A DNA stretch of 64,000 bases. It comes from Streptomyces olivochromogenes. GTDB lineage: Bacteria; Actinomycetota; Actinomycetes; Streptomycetales; Streptomycetaceae. The position numbers and the translations under genes are program-made. Below the pieces are notes generated by a model that was given only the letters and a program-made list of their open reading frames with translations, searched no databases and was not told the origin of the DNA. Position 1 is the first letter of the stretch; each line of letters begins with the position of its first letter. Location of the stretch: contig NZ_JADDRL010000026.1 in NCBI RefSeq assembly GCF_021538895.1, positions 33,906 to 97,905 on the forward strand. Reading direction: 5' to 3'. Shown piece after piece: positions 24,544-33,175 of the stretch.

Positions 24544-26181
24544 TCAGTGGTGGCCGTGGCCGCTCGTGATCTCCTTGTACTCCTCGACAGTGGGCTTCGG
24601 GATCTGGGAGTCCTCGCCGTAGAGCGCGTCGCTGAGCTTGGCGCGCAGCTTCTGCGTGCCCGCCACCTTGCGCTCGACACCGTTCTCGTCGACCAGCGGG
24701 CCGATCTCGGCCGGCTCGTACTGGTGGTGAGCCGTGAGGGTGTGCAGCTGCTCCTGGCTCAGCGGCTCGTGGACCTCGATGAACTCACCGTGCGGCAGGC
24801 GCTTGATGATGCCGGTCTCGCGACCGTGCAGCACCTTGTCCCGGTCCCGGCGCTGCAGGCCGAGGCAGATCCGCTTGGTGATGAGGAACGCGAGGACCGG
24901 TCCGACGAACACGAAGATCCGGACGAACCAGGTGACCGCGTTGATCGACAGGTGGAAGTGCGTGGCCCACAGGTCGTTGCCGCCGCCGATCAGCAGCGTC
25001 AGGTACACCGTCATCCAGGCGACACCGAGGCCGGTGCGCGTCGGGGCGTTGCGCGGGCGGTCCAGGATGTGGTGCTCGCTCTTGTCGCCGGTGACCCAGG
25101 ACTCGATGAACGGGTAGACCGCGATCGCGACCAGGACCAGCGGGAAGATCACCAGCGGGATGAACACGCCCAGGACGAGCGTGTGACCCCAGAAGTTGAT
25201 CTCCCAGCCCGGCATGAAGCGGATCAGCCCCTCGGAGAAGCCCATGTACCAGTCGGGCTGGGCGCCGGTGGACACCTGGTCCGGACGGTAGGGGCCCATG
25301 GCCCAGATCGGGTTGATCTGCGCGATCGCGGAGATGGCCGCGATGACACCGAAGACCAGGAAGAAGAAGCCACCGGCCTTGGCCGCGTACACCGGCAGCA
25401 GCGGCATGCCGACGACGTTCTTCTCGGACTTTCCGGGACCCGCGAACTGCGTGTGCTTGTGGTAGATGACCAGGATCAGGTGGCCCACCACCAAGCCGAG
25501 CATGATGCCCGGCAGCAGCAGGATGTGGATCGAGTAGAACCGGGCGACGAAGTCGTGGCCGGGGAACTGACCGCCGAAGAGGAAGAACGACAGGTACGTG
25601 CCGACGATCGGCACGGACAGGACCGCGCCCTCCATGAAGCGGACACCGGTGCCGGAGAGCAGGTCGTCCGGGAGCGAGTAACCGGTGAAGCCGGTGAACA
25701 TGCCCAGGACGAACAGCAGGAAGCCGAACAGCCAGTTGATCTCACGCGGCTTGCGGAACGCGCCGGTGAAGAACACGCGCATCATGTGCACGAACATGCC
25801 GGCGAGGAAGATCAGCGCGGCCCAGTGGTGGATCTGCCGGACGAGCAGACCACCGCGCACGTCGAAGGAGATGTGCAGGGTCGAGCTGAACGCCTCGGAC
25901 ATCAGCTGTCCCTGCAGCGGGACGTAGCTGCCGTGGTACTCCACCTCGTTCATCGACGGGTGGAAGAACAGCGTCAGGTACACACCCGTGAGGATGATGA
26001 TGAGGAAGCTGTACAGGCACACTTCGCCCAACATGAACGACCAGTGGTCGGGGAAGATCTTGCGCATGTTGGACTTGGCCAGGGCGTAGATCCCGAGTCG
26101 GCCGTCGGCCCAGTCGGCGACGCGCTCGCCGGCCGGAGCCTTCCCGCGGCTGCGGGTCTCTTCGTTCGCTGCAGTACTCAT
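24544..26181 (-). CDS. qcrB: Cytochrome bc1 complex, cytochrome b subunit
   Basis: Membrane quinol-oxidising subunit of the bc1 part of the actinobacterial bc1-aa3 supercomplex. The 545 residues carry the four heme b histidines (HISFDVRGGLLVRQIHHWAA region and FYSIHILLLPGIMLGLVVGH) and the quinone-site PDWYMGF variant of the PEWY loop. It has a long C-terminal extension of about 120 residues, typical of actinobacteria. The ATG at 26181 overlaps the qcrA stop (ATGA), so translation is coupled. The frame opens upstream through qcrA but has no relevance. Confidence 0.97.
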   Translation of the reverse strand: MSTAANEETRSRGKAPAGERVADWADGRLGIYALAKSNMRKIFPDHWSFMLGEVCLYSFLIIILTGVYLTLFFHPSMNEVEYHGSYVPLQGQLMSEAFSSTLHISFDVRGGLLVRQIHHWAALIFLAGMFVHMMRVFFTGAFRKPREINWLFGFLLFVLGMFTGFTGYSLPDDLLSGTGVRFMEGAVLSVPIVGTYLSFFLFGGQFPGHDFVARFYSIHILLLPGIMLGLVVGHLILVIYHKHTQFAGPGKSEKNVVGMPLLPVYAAKAGGFFFLVFGVIAAISAIAQINPIWAMGPYRPDQVSTGAQPDWYMGFSEGLIRFMPGWEINFWGHTLVLGVFIPLVIFPLVLVAIAVYPFIESWVTGDKSEHHILDRPRNAPTRTGLGVAWMTVYLTLLIGGGNDLWATHFHLSINAVTWFVRIFVFVGPVLAFLITKRICLGLQRRDRDKVLHGRETGIIKRLPHGEFIEVHEPLSQEQLHTLTAHHQYEPAEIGPLVDENGVERKVAGTQKLRAKLSDALYGEDSQIPKPTVEEYKEITSGHGHH

Positions 26182-27236
26182 CCGCGCTCCCAGAAAGCAG
26201 GACCGACGGGCTCTTCGAAGTCGCCGAGCGCCTCGAGGTAGCCCTCGTCGTTCACGCCGATGCGGAGCTGCGGCAGGGCGTGACCGGCGGGACCGAAGAT
26301 CACTCGGGCACCGTCGGAGAGGTCGAAGGTGGACTGGTGGCAGGGGCACAGCACGTGGTGCGTCTGCTGCTCGTACAGCGAGATCGGGCAACCGACGTGG
26401 GTGCAGATCTTCGAGTACGCCACGATGCCCTCGTGCGACCACTCGAGCTCGCGCTTGTCCTTGATGTTGTCCGGCTGGAGCCGGACGATCATCAGGGCCG
26501 CCTTGGCGATCTCGGTCTGGAACTCCTCGTCGGTCTCCTCCAGGCCCTCGGGCTTGGCGAAGGTCAGCGAGCCGACGGCGACGTCCTCGGGACGCAGCGG
26601 CTCGTTGGTGTTCATGTTGACGAGCAGCTTGCCCTTGGACCACAGCGTGTGGCGGAGCGAGGTCCCGGGCAGCGGGCCGAGGTCGCGCAGCAGCACGACG
26701 CCGGCGAGCGGCACCAGCGTGAGCGCACCGAACATCGTGGTGCGGATCAGACCGCGACGGCCGATCGCGGATTCCTTGGCGCCCTGCTTGAAGTCCGCGA
26801 TGACCTTCGCGCGGACGTCGGCCGGGGCCGCGATCGGGTGACGCTCGTCGGTGATCTCCACGTCGGACATCAGGGTGCGGGCCCAGTGGACCGCGCCCGC
26901 GCCGATGCAGAACAGCGCCGTGCCGAGGGTCAGCCCCAGCGCGAAGTTCAGCGCGCTGAGGTGGCCGATCGGGAAGACGAAGATCGACTTGTCGGACGGG
27001 ATCGCCACGTACGCGGCGATGAAGGCGACGGTGGCCAGCATCGACACCGTGAACAGCAGGGCGACGACGCGCTCGGACCGCTTGGCGGCCCGCTCGTCGG
27101 TGTCCTGGATCCGGTGCTCGTGCGGCGGGAGGCCCGGGTTGGCGAAGGGGTTCTTCTCGTCCGCGACGCCTACCGCGCCGTGCGCGGCTTCCTGCTCAGC
27201 GGGCAGGTTCTCATCTGGAATGTCTTGGCTACTCAT
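26178..27236 (-). CDS. qcrA: Cytochrome bc1 complex, Rieske iron-sulfur subunit
   Basis: Carries electrons from quinol to the diheme cytochrome c subunit. The 352 residues start with a charged N-terminus, then three membrane helices as in other actinobacterial QcrA proteins, the third preceded by a twin-arginine-like GRRGLIRTTMFG, and a Rieske domain with CTHVGCPISL and CPCHQSTFDL ligating the 2Fe-2S cluster by two Cys and two His. It overlaps both neighbours by four bases. Confidence 0.97.
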   Translation of the reverse strand: MSSQDIPDENLPAEQEAAHGAVGVADEKNPFANPGLPPHEHRIQDTDERAAKRSERVVALLFTVSMLATVAFIAAYVAIPSDKSIFVFPIGHLSALNFALGLTLGTALFCIGAGAVHWARTLMSDVEITDERHPIAAPADVRAKVIADFKQGAKESAIGRRGLIRTTMFGALTLVPLAGVVLLRDLGPLPGTSLRHTLWSKGKLLVNMNTNEPLRPEDVAVGSLTFAKPEGLEETDEEFQTEIAKAALMIVRLQPDNIKDKRELEWSHEGIVAYSKICTHVGCPISLYEQQTHHVLCPCHQSTFDLSDGARVIFGPAGHALPQLRIGVNDEGYLEALGDFEEPVGPAFWERG

Positions 27237-28045
27237 GACTTCTTGGCCTTTGCGGTCCGAGCGGCGACCCAGACGGCGACCGCGATCAGCGCACCGAGGC
27301 CGAAGATCCAGGCGAACAGACCCTCGGTGACCGGCCCGAGGCCGCCCAGCTCGAGACCGCCGGGGTTCTCCGTCCCGCTGCCGTCGACCGCGTTCAGGTA
27401 CGCGATGATGTCCTTCTTGTTCTTCTCCGTCATGGTGGTGTCGGGGAAGGACGGCATGTTCTGCGGGCCCGTCTGCATGGCCTCGTAGATGTGCTTCGGG
27501 TCGACACCCTCAAGGGTCGGAGCGTACTTGCCGTCGGTCAGCGCGCCACCCTTGCCGGTGAAGTTGTGGCACTGCGCGCAGTTGGTGCGGAACAGCTCGC
27601 CGCCCGCGGCGATGTCCGCACCCTCCGGGCCGTACTGCTCCTTCGTCGGCACCTCGGGACCGGCACCCAGCGAGGCGATGTACGCCGCGAGCATGTCGAT
27701 CTGGGGCTGGGTGTAGGTGGGCTTCTTGCGCGGGACCTGGGCACCCTGGGAGGAGGCGGCGGGCATACGGCCGGTGCCGACCTGGAAGTCGACGGCCGCG
27801 GCGCCCACGCCGACCAGGCTCGGCCCGTCGGAGGAGCCCTGGCCACCGGTGCCGTGGCAGCTGGCGCAGCCGACCTCGTAGAGCTTCTTGCCCTGTTCGA
27901 TGGTCAGGGACTGGGCGGTTTCATCTGCCTGCGCCTTGCTCGCGGGCGCGAACGCGGAGTACAGCCCCCCCGTGGCCGCCAGCGCGAGGAGTAGGACGAC
28001 GACCGCCGCCAACGGATGGCGTCGTCGTGCGGAGAGCTTTTTCAC
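27233..28045 (-). CDS. qcrC: Cytochrome bc1 complex, diheme cytochrome c subunit
   Basis: 270 residues with an N-terminal signal-anchor, two c-type heme sites CASCH (60-64) and CAQCH (156-160), axial methionines likely in GRMPAA and NMPSFPD, and a C-terminal membrane helix (WIFGLGALIAVAVWVAA). The diheme form replaces separate cytochrome c and hands electrons straight to the aa3 oxidase, as in other actinobacteria lacking soluble cytochrome c. GTG start. The stop overlaps the qcrA start. Confidence 0.97.
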   Translation of the reverse strand: MKKLSARRRHPLAAVVVLLLALAATGGLYSAFAPASKAQADETAQSLTIEQGKKLYEVGCASCHGTGGQGSSDGPSLVGVGAAAVDFQVGTGRMPAASSQGAQVPRKKPTYTQPQIDMLAAYIASLGAGPEVPTKEQYGPEGADIAAGGELFRTNCAQCHNFTGKGGALTDGKYAPTLEGVDPKHIYEAMQTGPQNMPSFPDTTMTEKNKKDIIAYLNAVDGSGTENPGGLELGGLGPVTEGLFAWIFGLGALIAVAVWVAARTAKAKKS

Positions 28046-28125
28046 GGATTACCCCGGTGTCAGGATCTTCTGCGTCGATGCTTCTGGGAAGTGCGTTTCT
28101 GGAACGCACGCGGGATCGGGCCCGG

Positions 28126-28746
28126 CTACTTGATCATGTAGATCGTGGCGAAGAGGCCGATCCAGACGACATCGACGAAGTGCCAGTAGTAGGACACGAC
28201 GATGGCCGCGGTCGCCTGCTCGTGGGTGAACCTCTTCGCCGCGTAGGTGCGGCCGAGGACGAACAGGAAGGCGATGAGGCCGCCCGTCACGTGCATGCCG
28301 TGGAAACCGGTGGTCAGGTAGAACACCGAGCCGTACGGGTCGGAGGAGAGCGAGAGCCCGTCCTTCTTCACCAGCTCGGTGTACTCGTAGATCTGACCGC
28401 CGATGAAGATCGCACCCATGATGAAGGTGACGATGAACCAGGCCCGGAGCTTCTTCACGTCGCCGCGCTCGGCCGCGAACACGCCCATCTGGCAGGTGAA
28501 GGAGGAGAGCACCAGGACCGTGGTGTTCGTCGCCGAGAAGGGGAAGTTCAAGGCCTCGGCCATGTGCTTCCAGTGCTCGGGACCGGTCACCGATCGCAGG
28601 GTGAAGTACATCGCGAAGAGGGCCGCGAAGAACATCAGCTCGGAACTCAGCCAGATGATGGTTCCGACGCTGGTGAGGTTCGGCCGGTTGACCGACGGGT
28701 GCGCGTGCCCGGTATCTACTGTCGTTGCTGTCGCCACGACCGACAT
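28126..28746 (-). CDS. ctaE: Cytochrome c oxidase subunit III
   Basis: 206 residues with five membrane helices in the subunit III fold (TIIWLSSELMFFAALFAMYF; TGFHGMHVTGGLIAFLF; YYWHFVDVVWIGLFATIY). The conserved Glu of the first helix region and the WHFVDVVW block are present. It belongs to the aa3 terminal oxidase and lies 80 bases ahead of qcrC on the same strand, so it likely heads the ctaE-qcrCAB operon. Confidence 0.96.
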   Translation of the reverse strand: MSVVATATTVDTGHAHPSVNRPNLTSVGTIIWLSSELMFFAALFAMYFTLRSVTGPEHWKHMAEALNFPFSATNTTVLVLSSFTCQMGVFAAERGDVKKLRAWFIVTFIMGAIFIGGQIYEYTELVKKDGLSLSSDPYGSVFYLTTGFHGMHVTGGLIAFLFVLGRTYAAKRFTHEQATAAIVVSYYWHFVDVVWIGLFATIYMIK

Positions 28747-28862
28747 TATGTCGGTCGCTTATCCCGCCCTCACTCCGGGGGGTGCCGTTCGGAGTGTCCG
28801 TACCGTGTGTACTGCCCGGATGGCCCATCAAGGGGTCCTTCGAAGTCGTGTCCGAGCCAGTG

Positions 28863-28889
28863 TTGACAAGGTGTCGGAAGGGGTAGCAT
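28863..28889 (+). promoter_or_regulatory. Candidate promoter of the degenerate receiver gene
   Basis: TTGACA (28863-28868) and TAGCAT (28884-28889) with a 15-base spacer, somewhat short. A start near 28896 would give a leader of about 40 bases ending in the good ribosome site GGAGGAAC before ATG 28937. Confidence 0.5.
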
Positions 28890-28936
28890 CCGCCGCATCG
28901 GTCCTGTCCGTACGACGCTGACGTCCCGGAGGAACA

Positions 28937-29338
28937 ATGCAGCCGACCGCCACGGTGCTGGTCTACAGCGACGACTCCAACACCCGCGAACAAGTCCGGC
29001 TCGCCACAGGCCGGCGGCCGGCTCCGGACGTCCCCGTGGTGGAGTTCGTGGAGTGCGCGACGCCCCAGGCGGTGCTGGCCGAACTGGACAAGGGCGGGAT
29101 CGACGTCTGCGTGCTCGACGGCGAGGCCGTGCCCATGGGCGGCATGGGGGTGTGCCGGCAGATCAAGGACGAGGTCTTCAACTGCCCGCCGGTGCTCCTG
29201 CTGATCGGACGCCCGCAGGACGCCTGGCTCGCCACGTGGAGCCGCGCGGACGGGGCTGTGACGCTGCCCGTGGAGCCCGTGGAGTTCGCGGAGGCCCTGG
29301 CCGCCCTGCTGCGCCGACAGAGGCTGCTGAGCGCCTAG
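28937..29338 (+). CDS. Degenerate receiver-domain protein in the cytochrome cluster
   Basis: 133 residues with a CheY-like layout but no output domain. VLVYSDDSN gives the acidic pair, VCVLDGEAVPMGGMGV the possible phosphoacceptor Asp, and the Lys normally at the end of strand 5 is replaced in GAVTLPVEP. The Ser/Thr of strand 4 is also missing (LLLIGRPQ). It is therefore likely an atypical receiver that does not follow the normal phosphorylation switch. It is the only plus-strand gene inside the respiratory block, which hints at control of respiration. No function has been shown to my knowledge. Confidence 0.82.
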   Translation: MQPTATVLVYSDDSNTREQVRLATGRRPAPDVPVVEFVECATPQAVLAELDKGGIDVCVLDGEAVPMGGMGVCRQIKDEVFNCPPVLLLIGRPQDAWLATWSRADGAVTLPVEPVEFAEALAALLRRQRLLSA

Positions 29339-29511
29339 GTCCTGTCGTCAAACTCACGTCGTCCGCCCGCAGGGCGGGCCTTGCGGCGTCAGGTGCGTGC
29401 TCTCGGCGTGCCGGCTCCTGGCCCTCGTACTGGATGTACTTGGGTCAGGGGCCGGTGCGGTGAGAGTGCGTGCATGGCGTCGCGAGGCAGGCGGGAGTTT
29501 GACGACAGGGC
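29339..29511. mobile_element. 173-bp MITE with CTAG target duplication
   Basis: Terminal inverted repeats GTCCTGTCGTCAAACTC (29339-29355) and GAGTTTGACGACAGGGC (29495-29511), 17 bp with one mismatch, are flanked on both sides by CTAG (29335-29338 and 29512-29515). The interior has no reading frame for a transposase. Ends and target resemble IS5-family elements of Streptomyces (recall), so it is most likely a non-autonomous derivative. The left CTAG contains the TAG stop of the receiver gene. Confidence 0.88.
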
Positions 29512-29605
29512 CTAGCGGAGCGGGGTGCGGGGGGGTGTTGGACGCCCCGCACCCCAGGATGCCTCTCGTGGCCGTGCGGCCGCCTCTCACGGCCGTCCGG
29601 ACGGG

Positions 29606-30868
29606 TCACACGGCCGTCGGCCGGAGCCGGTCCGCCTCCTCCGGCCTCGGGCTGTCCTTCTTACCCTGGACCAGGGCGCTGCCCGTGCGCCACTTCGCCC
29701 AGGCGACGTTCCAGTCGCCGAAGCCGTTGCCGAACGGCTCCATCACGTGGCCGTTGGAGTTGATGACCTGGACCAGGTCGCCCGGGTGGAAGGTGTTGAA
29801 GAACCATTCGGCGTTGGTGTTGTTCATGCCGGTGCAGCCGTGGCTGACGTTCTCGTAGCCCTGTGAGCCGACGGACCAGGGCGCGGCGTGCACGTACTCG
29901 CCGGACCAGGTGACCCGGGTCGCGTAGTAGACCGGCAGATCGTACGAGTCGGGGTCGCCCTCGGAGATGCCGACCGTGGTGCCGCGCATGCGTACGAAGT
30001 ACTGCTTCTCCAGTACGACCTTGACACCGTTGCGGGTCTCGTAGCCGGCCTTGCCGGTGGTGATGGGGATCTGGTTGATCTCCTGGCCGTTCTTGTACAC
30101 CTTCATCTGGTGCGTGGCGGCGTCCGTGACGGCGAGCAGTTTGTCCCCGGTGGTGATCCGCAGGGGTTTGGCCTTGCCACCCCACAGGCGGTCGGCGACC
30201 CGGATGCCCTCCAGGTTGCTGTGCACCTGGATGGTGGCGTGCGCGGGCCAGTAGTCCTTGGGGCGGAAGTGCAGCTGCTTGTCGCTCACCCAGTACCAGG
30301 AGCCGGCCACCGCGGGCGTGGAATCCACCCTGAGGGCGCCTTCGACCACGGCACGCTGGGCCTTGTCCTTGACCGGCTGGTTGAGGTCGGCCGTGATGGG
30401 CTGCCCGACGCCGTACTGGCCCGCCTTCGGCCCGAAGGTGACGTCCAGGGTCTTGCGGCTGGTGGGCGCGCTGGTGTCGAAGGTGATGACCTTGCGGCCG
30501 GGTGCGCCGTCGTCGTCCTCCGTGCTGACCCGCACCGTGTAGTGGGCGTTGGCGGCGAGCGGGGCGGTGCTGTGCCAGCGGCTGCCGTCGGCGTCGAGTT
30601 CGCCCGCCACGTAGCGGCCCGTGGCGTCCGTGGCCGTGACGTCCGTGATGCGCCCGTCACCGCTCTCGGAGGTGATCTCCAGGGGTTTGTCCGGGTCGGC
30701 CTTCTTCCCCGCCTGGGTGGGGGTGTTGAAGGAGATCTGGTCCGCCGCGTCGTACGGCTTCGCGGACAGCGGGTCGCCGTCCGCGCTGCAGGCGGTGACG
30801 GCCGCGCCGAGGGCGGTCACCAGCAGCGTGCAGCCGACGACGGTGCGGGTGCGCGGAGAGGTGCTCAT
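29606..30868 (-). CDS. L,D-transpeptidase lipoprotein with Ig-like domains
   Basis: Makes 3-3 peptide cross-links in peptidoglycan or attaches proteins to it, outside the membrane. The 420 residues start with a lipoprotein signal (lipobox VTAC near residue 27), followed by two Ig-like/BID regions (about 45-240) and a YkuD catalytic domain with EYVHAAPW and the active-site SHGCTGMN (Cys). The architecture equals mycobacterial LdtB. It stands between ctaF and the MITE and has no obvious respiratory role. Confidence 0.94.
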   Translation of the reverse strand: MSTSPRTRTVVGCTLLVTALGAAVTACSADGDPLSAKPYDAADQISFNTPTQAGKKADPDKPLEITSESGDGRITDVTATDATGRYVAGELDADGSRWHSTAPLAANAHYTVRVSTEDDDGAPGRKVITFDTSAPTSRKTLDVTFGPKAGQYGVGQPITADLNQPVKDKAQRAVVEGALRVDSTPAVAGSWYWVSDKQLHFRPKDYWPAHATIQVHSNLEGIRVADRLWGGKAKPLRITTGDKLLAVTDAATHQMKVYKNGQEINQIPITTGKAGYETRNGVKVVLEKQYFVRMRGTTVGISEGDPDSYDLPVYYATRVTWSGEYVHAAPWSVGSQGYENVSHGCTGMNNTNAEWFFNTFHPGDLVQVINSNGHVMEPFGNGFGDWNVAWAKWRTGSALVQGKKDSPRPEEADRLRPTAV

Positions 30869-30988
30869 GACCTCACGCTAGGAAGGTTCGCGAGCCGGGG
30901 CGCGGTGGGTGAGGCGGACGAGGGAACGGCCGCACCCGAAGGGCGCCCAGAGCGTCGTACGGGCCCCGCCGGAGCCCTCCGGGAAAGG

Positions 30989-31027
30989 CGGAAGCCCGGA
31001 CTCCCCGAGGGGGTGTCCGGGCTTCCG
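30989..31027 (-). terminator. Terminator of ctaCDF
   Basis: 13-bp perfect stem (CGGAAGCCCGGAC and complement) with a 13-base loop, just past the ctaF stop. It separates the oxidase operon from the L,D-transpeptidase gene. Confidence 0.8.
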
Positions 31028-31043
31028 AAGCGCTCGGCGCGTG

Positions 31044-31442
31044 CTACTGGGTGCGGTTCTCACCGTGGTAGTACTCGAAGACCCAGCCGAACAGGCCGAC
31101 CAGGATGATCGGTGCCGAGAAGTACAGCAGCCACCAGCCGACCGCCACACCGAGGAAGGCCAGCGCGCCACCGATGCCGAGGGCGAGCGGCTGCCAGCTG
31201 TGCGGGCTGAAGAAGCCCAGCTCGCCCGCGTCGTCCGCGACGTCGGCCTCCTTGTTGTCCTGAGCACCCGCGTCGACCCGCCGGGCGGTGAAGCCCAGGT
31301 AGAAGCCGACCATGATGCACAGGCCGAACGCCAGGAAGAGCGCCGTGGTACCGGCCGGCTCCTTCGACCACACGCCGTACACGATCGCGATGGCGAGGAC
31401 GAAGACGCTCAGCCACATGAACATCCGGCCCTGGATCTTCAC
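31044..31442 (-). CDS. ctaF: Cytochrome c oxidase subunit IV (actinobacterial type)
   Basis: 132 residues with four predicted helices (FMWLSVFVLAIAIVYGVW; TTALFLAFGLCIMVGFYLGF; ALGIGGALAFLGVAVGWW; LLYFSAPIILVGLFGWVFEYY). It matches the small fourth subunit of the actinobacterial aa3 oxidase. GTG start overlapping the ctaD stop (GTGA), so translation is coupled. Confidence 0.94.
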   Translation of the reverse strand: MKIQGRMFMWLSVFVLAIAIVYGVWSKEPAGTTALFLAFGLCIMVGFYLGFTARRVDAGAQDNKEADVADDAGELGFFSPHSWQPLALGIGGALAFLGVAVGWWLLYFSAPIILVGLFGWVFEYYHGENRTQ

Positions 31443-33175
31443 TTGCCGGCCTCCTTGTTGCCCGCGATGGCGCTGGTGCCGTGACCGGCGAACTCCAGCT
31501 GCTCCATGGCGGCGATCTCCGGGTGGTGCAGGTCGAACGCCGGGGATTCACTGCGGATCCGCGGCAGGGTGAGGAAGTTGTGCCGCGGCGGCGGGCAGGA
31601 CGTCGCCCATTCGAGCGAACGGCCGTAGCCCCACGGGTCGTCGACCTCGACCTTCTTGCCGTACTTGGCCGTCTTCCACACGTTGTAGAGGAACGGCAGG
31701 ATCGACAGGCCGAGCAGGAACGAGCTGATCGTCGAGATCGTGTTCAGGGTGGTGAATCCGTCGGCCGCGAGGTAGTCGGCGTAACGGCGCGGCATGCCCT
31801 CCGCACCCAGCCAGTGCTGGACCAGGAAGGTGCCGTGGAAGCCGACGAACAGCGTCCAGAAGGTGATCTTGCCGAGGCGCTCGTCGAGCATCTTGCCCGT
31901 CATCTTCGGCCACCAGAAGTGGAAGCCGGAGAACATCGCGAAGACGACCGTACCGAAGACCACGTAGTGGAAGTGCGCCACCACGAAGTACGAGTCGGAG
32001 ACGTGGAAGTCCATCGGCGGCGAGGCCAGGATGACACCGGTCAGACCACCGAACGTGAAGGTGATCAGGAAGCCGGTGGCCCACAGCATGGGCGTCTCGA
32101 ACGAGAGCGAGCCCTTCCACATGGTGCCGATCCAGTTGAAGAACTTCACACCGGTCGGGACCGCGATCAGGAAGGTCATGAAGGAGAAGAACGGCAGCAG
32201 CACACCGCCGGTGACGTACATGTGGTGGGCCCACACGGTCACGGACAGACCGGCGATCGAGATGGTCGCGGCGATCAGACCCATGTAGCCGAACATCGGC
32301 TTGCGGGAGAAGACCGGGATGACCTCGGAGATGATGCCGAAGAACGGCAGCGCGATGATGTACACCTCTGGGTGTCCGAAGAACCAGAAGAGGTGTTGCC
32401 ACAGCAGTGCTCCGCCATTTGCCGCGTCGAACACATGGGCGCCGAATTTACGGTCCGCCTCCAGGGCGAACAGCGCGGCGGCCAGGACCGGGAAGGCGAG
32501 CAGGACCAGGACGGCGGTCAGCAGCACGTTCCACACGAAGATCGGCATCCGGAACATGGTCATGCCCGGGGCACGCATGCAGATGATCGTGGTGATGAAG
32601 TTGACCGCACCGAGGATGGTGCCGAAGCCGGAGAAGGCCAGACCCATGATCCACATGTCGGCGCCGATGCCCGGCGAGCGGACCGCGTCCGACAGCGGGG
32701 AGTAGGCGAACCAGCCGAAGTCGGCCGCGCCGTCCGGGGTGAGGAAGCCACCGACCGCGATCGTCGAGCCGAACAGGTAGAGCCAGTAGGCGAACATGTT
32801 CAGCCGCGGGAACGCGACGTCGGGGGCGCCGATCTGGAGCGGCATGATCCAGTTCGTGAAGCCGGCGAACAGCGGCGTCGCGAACATCAGCAGCATGATC
32901 GTGCCGTGCATCGTGAACGCCTGGTTGAACTGCTCGTTCGACATGATCTGCAGGCCCGGACGGGCCAGCTCGGCGCGCATGAGCAGCGCCATGACGCCGC
33001 CGATCAGGAAGAACGCGAACGACGTGACGAGGTACAGCGTTCCGATCGTCTTGTGGTCGGTGGTCGTCAGCCACTTCACCACGACATTGCCGGGCTGCTT
33101 GCGCCTGACCGGCAGCTCGTTCTCATACGAGTCTTCGGCTGCCCCGGCACCCTGGGGTTCGTTGAGGATGCTCAC
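31439..33175 (-). CDS. ctaD: Cytochrome c oxidase subunit I
   Basis: Catalytic subunit of the aa3 oxidase, 578 residues with twelve helices. Visible ligands: HGTIMLLMFATP (low-spin heme His), WFFGHPEVYI (CuB His and its cross-linked Tyr region), VWAHHMYVTG (two CuB His), and HFHYVVFG (heme a and a3 His). K-channel and D-channel residues such as those near NWIMPLQIGAPD are in place. GTG 33175 is the start; it overlaps the ctaC stop. Confidence 0.97.
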   Translation of the reverse strand: MSILNEPQGAGAAEDSYENELPVRRKQPGNVVVKWLTTTDHKTIGTLYLVTSFAFFLIGGVMALLMRAELARPGLQIMSNEQFNQAFTMHGTIMLLMFATPLFAGFTNWIMPLQIGAPDVAFPRLNMFAYWLYLFGSTIAVGGFLTPDGAADFGWFAYSPLSDAVRSPGIGADMWIMGLAFSGFGTILGAVNFITTIICMRAPGMTMFRMPIFVWNVLLTAVLVLLAFPVLAAALFALEADRKFGAHVFDAANGGALLWQHLFWFFGHPEVYIIALPFFGIISEVIPVFSRKPMFGYMGLIAATISIAGLSVTVWAHHMYVTGGVLLPFFSFMTFLIAVPTGVKFFNWIGTMWKGSLSFETPMLWATGFLITFTFGGLTGVILASPPMDFHVSDSYFVVAHFHYVVFGTVVFAMFSGFHFWWPKMTGKMLDERLGKITFWTLFVGFHGTFLVQHWLGAEGMPRRYADYLAADGFTTLNTISTISSFLLGLSILPFLYNVWKTAKYGKKVEVDDPWGYGRSLEWATSCPPPRHNFLTLPRIRSESPAFDLHHPEIAAMEQLEFAGHGTSAIAGNKEAGK

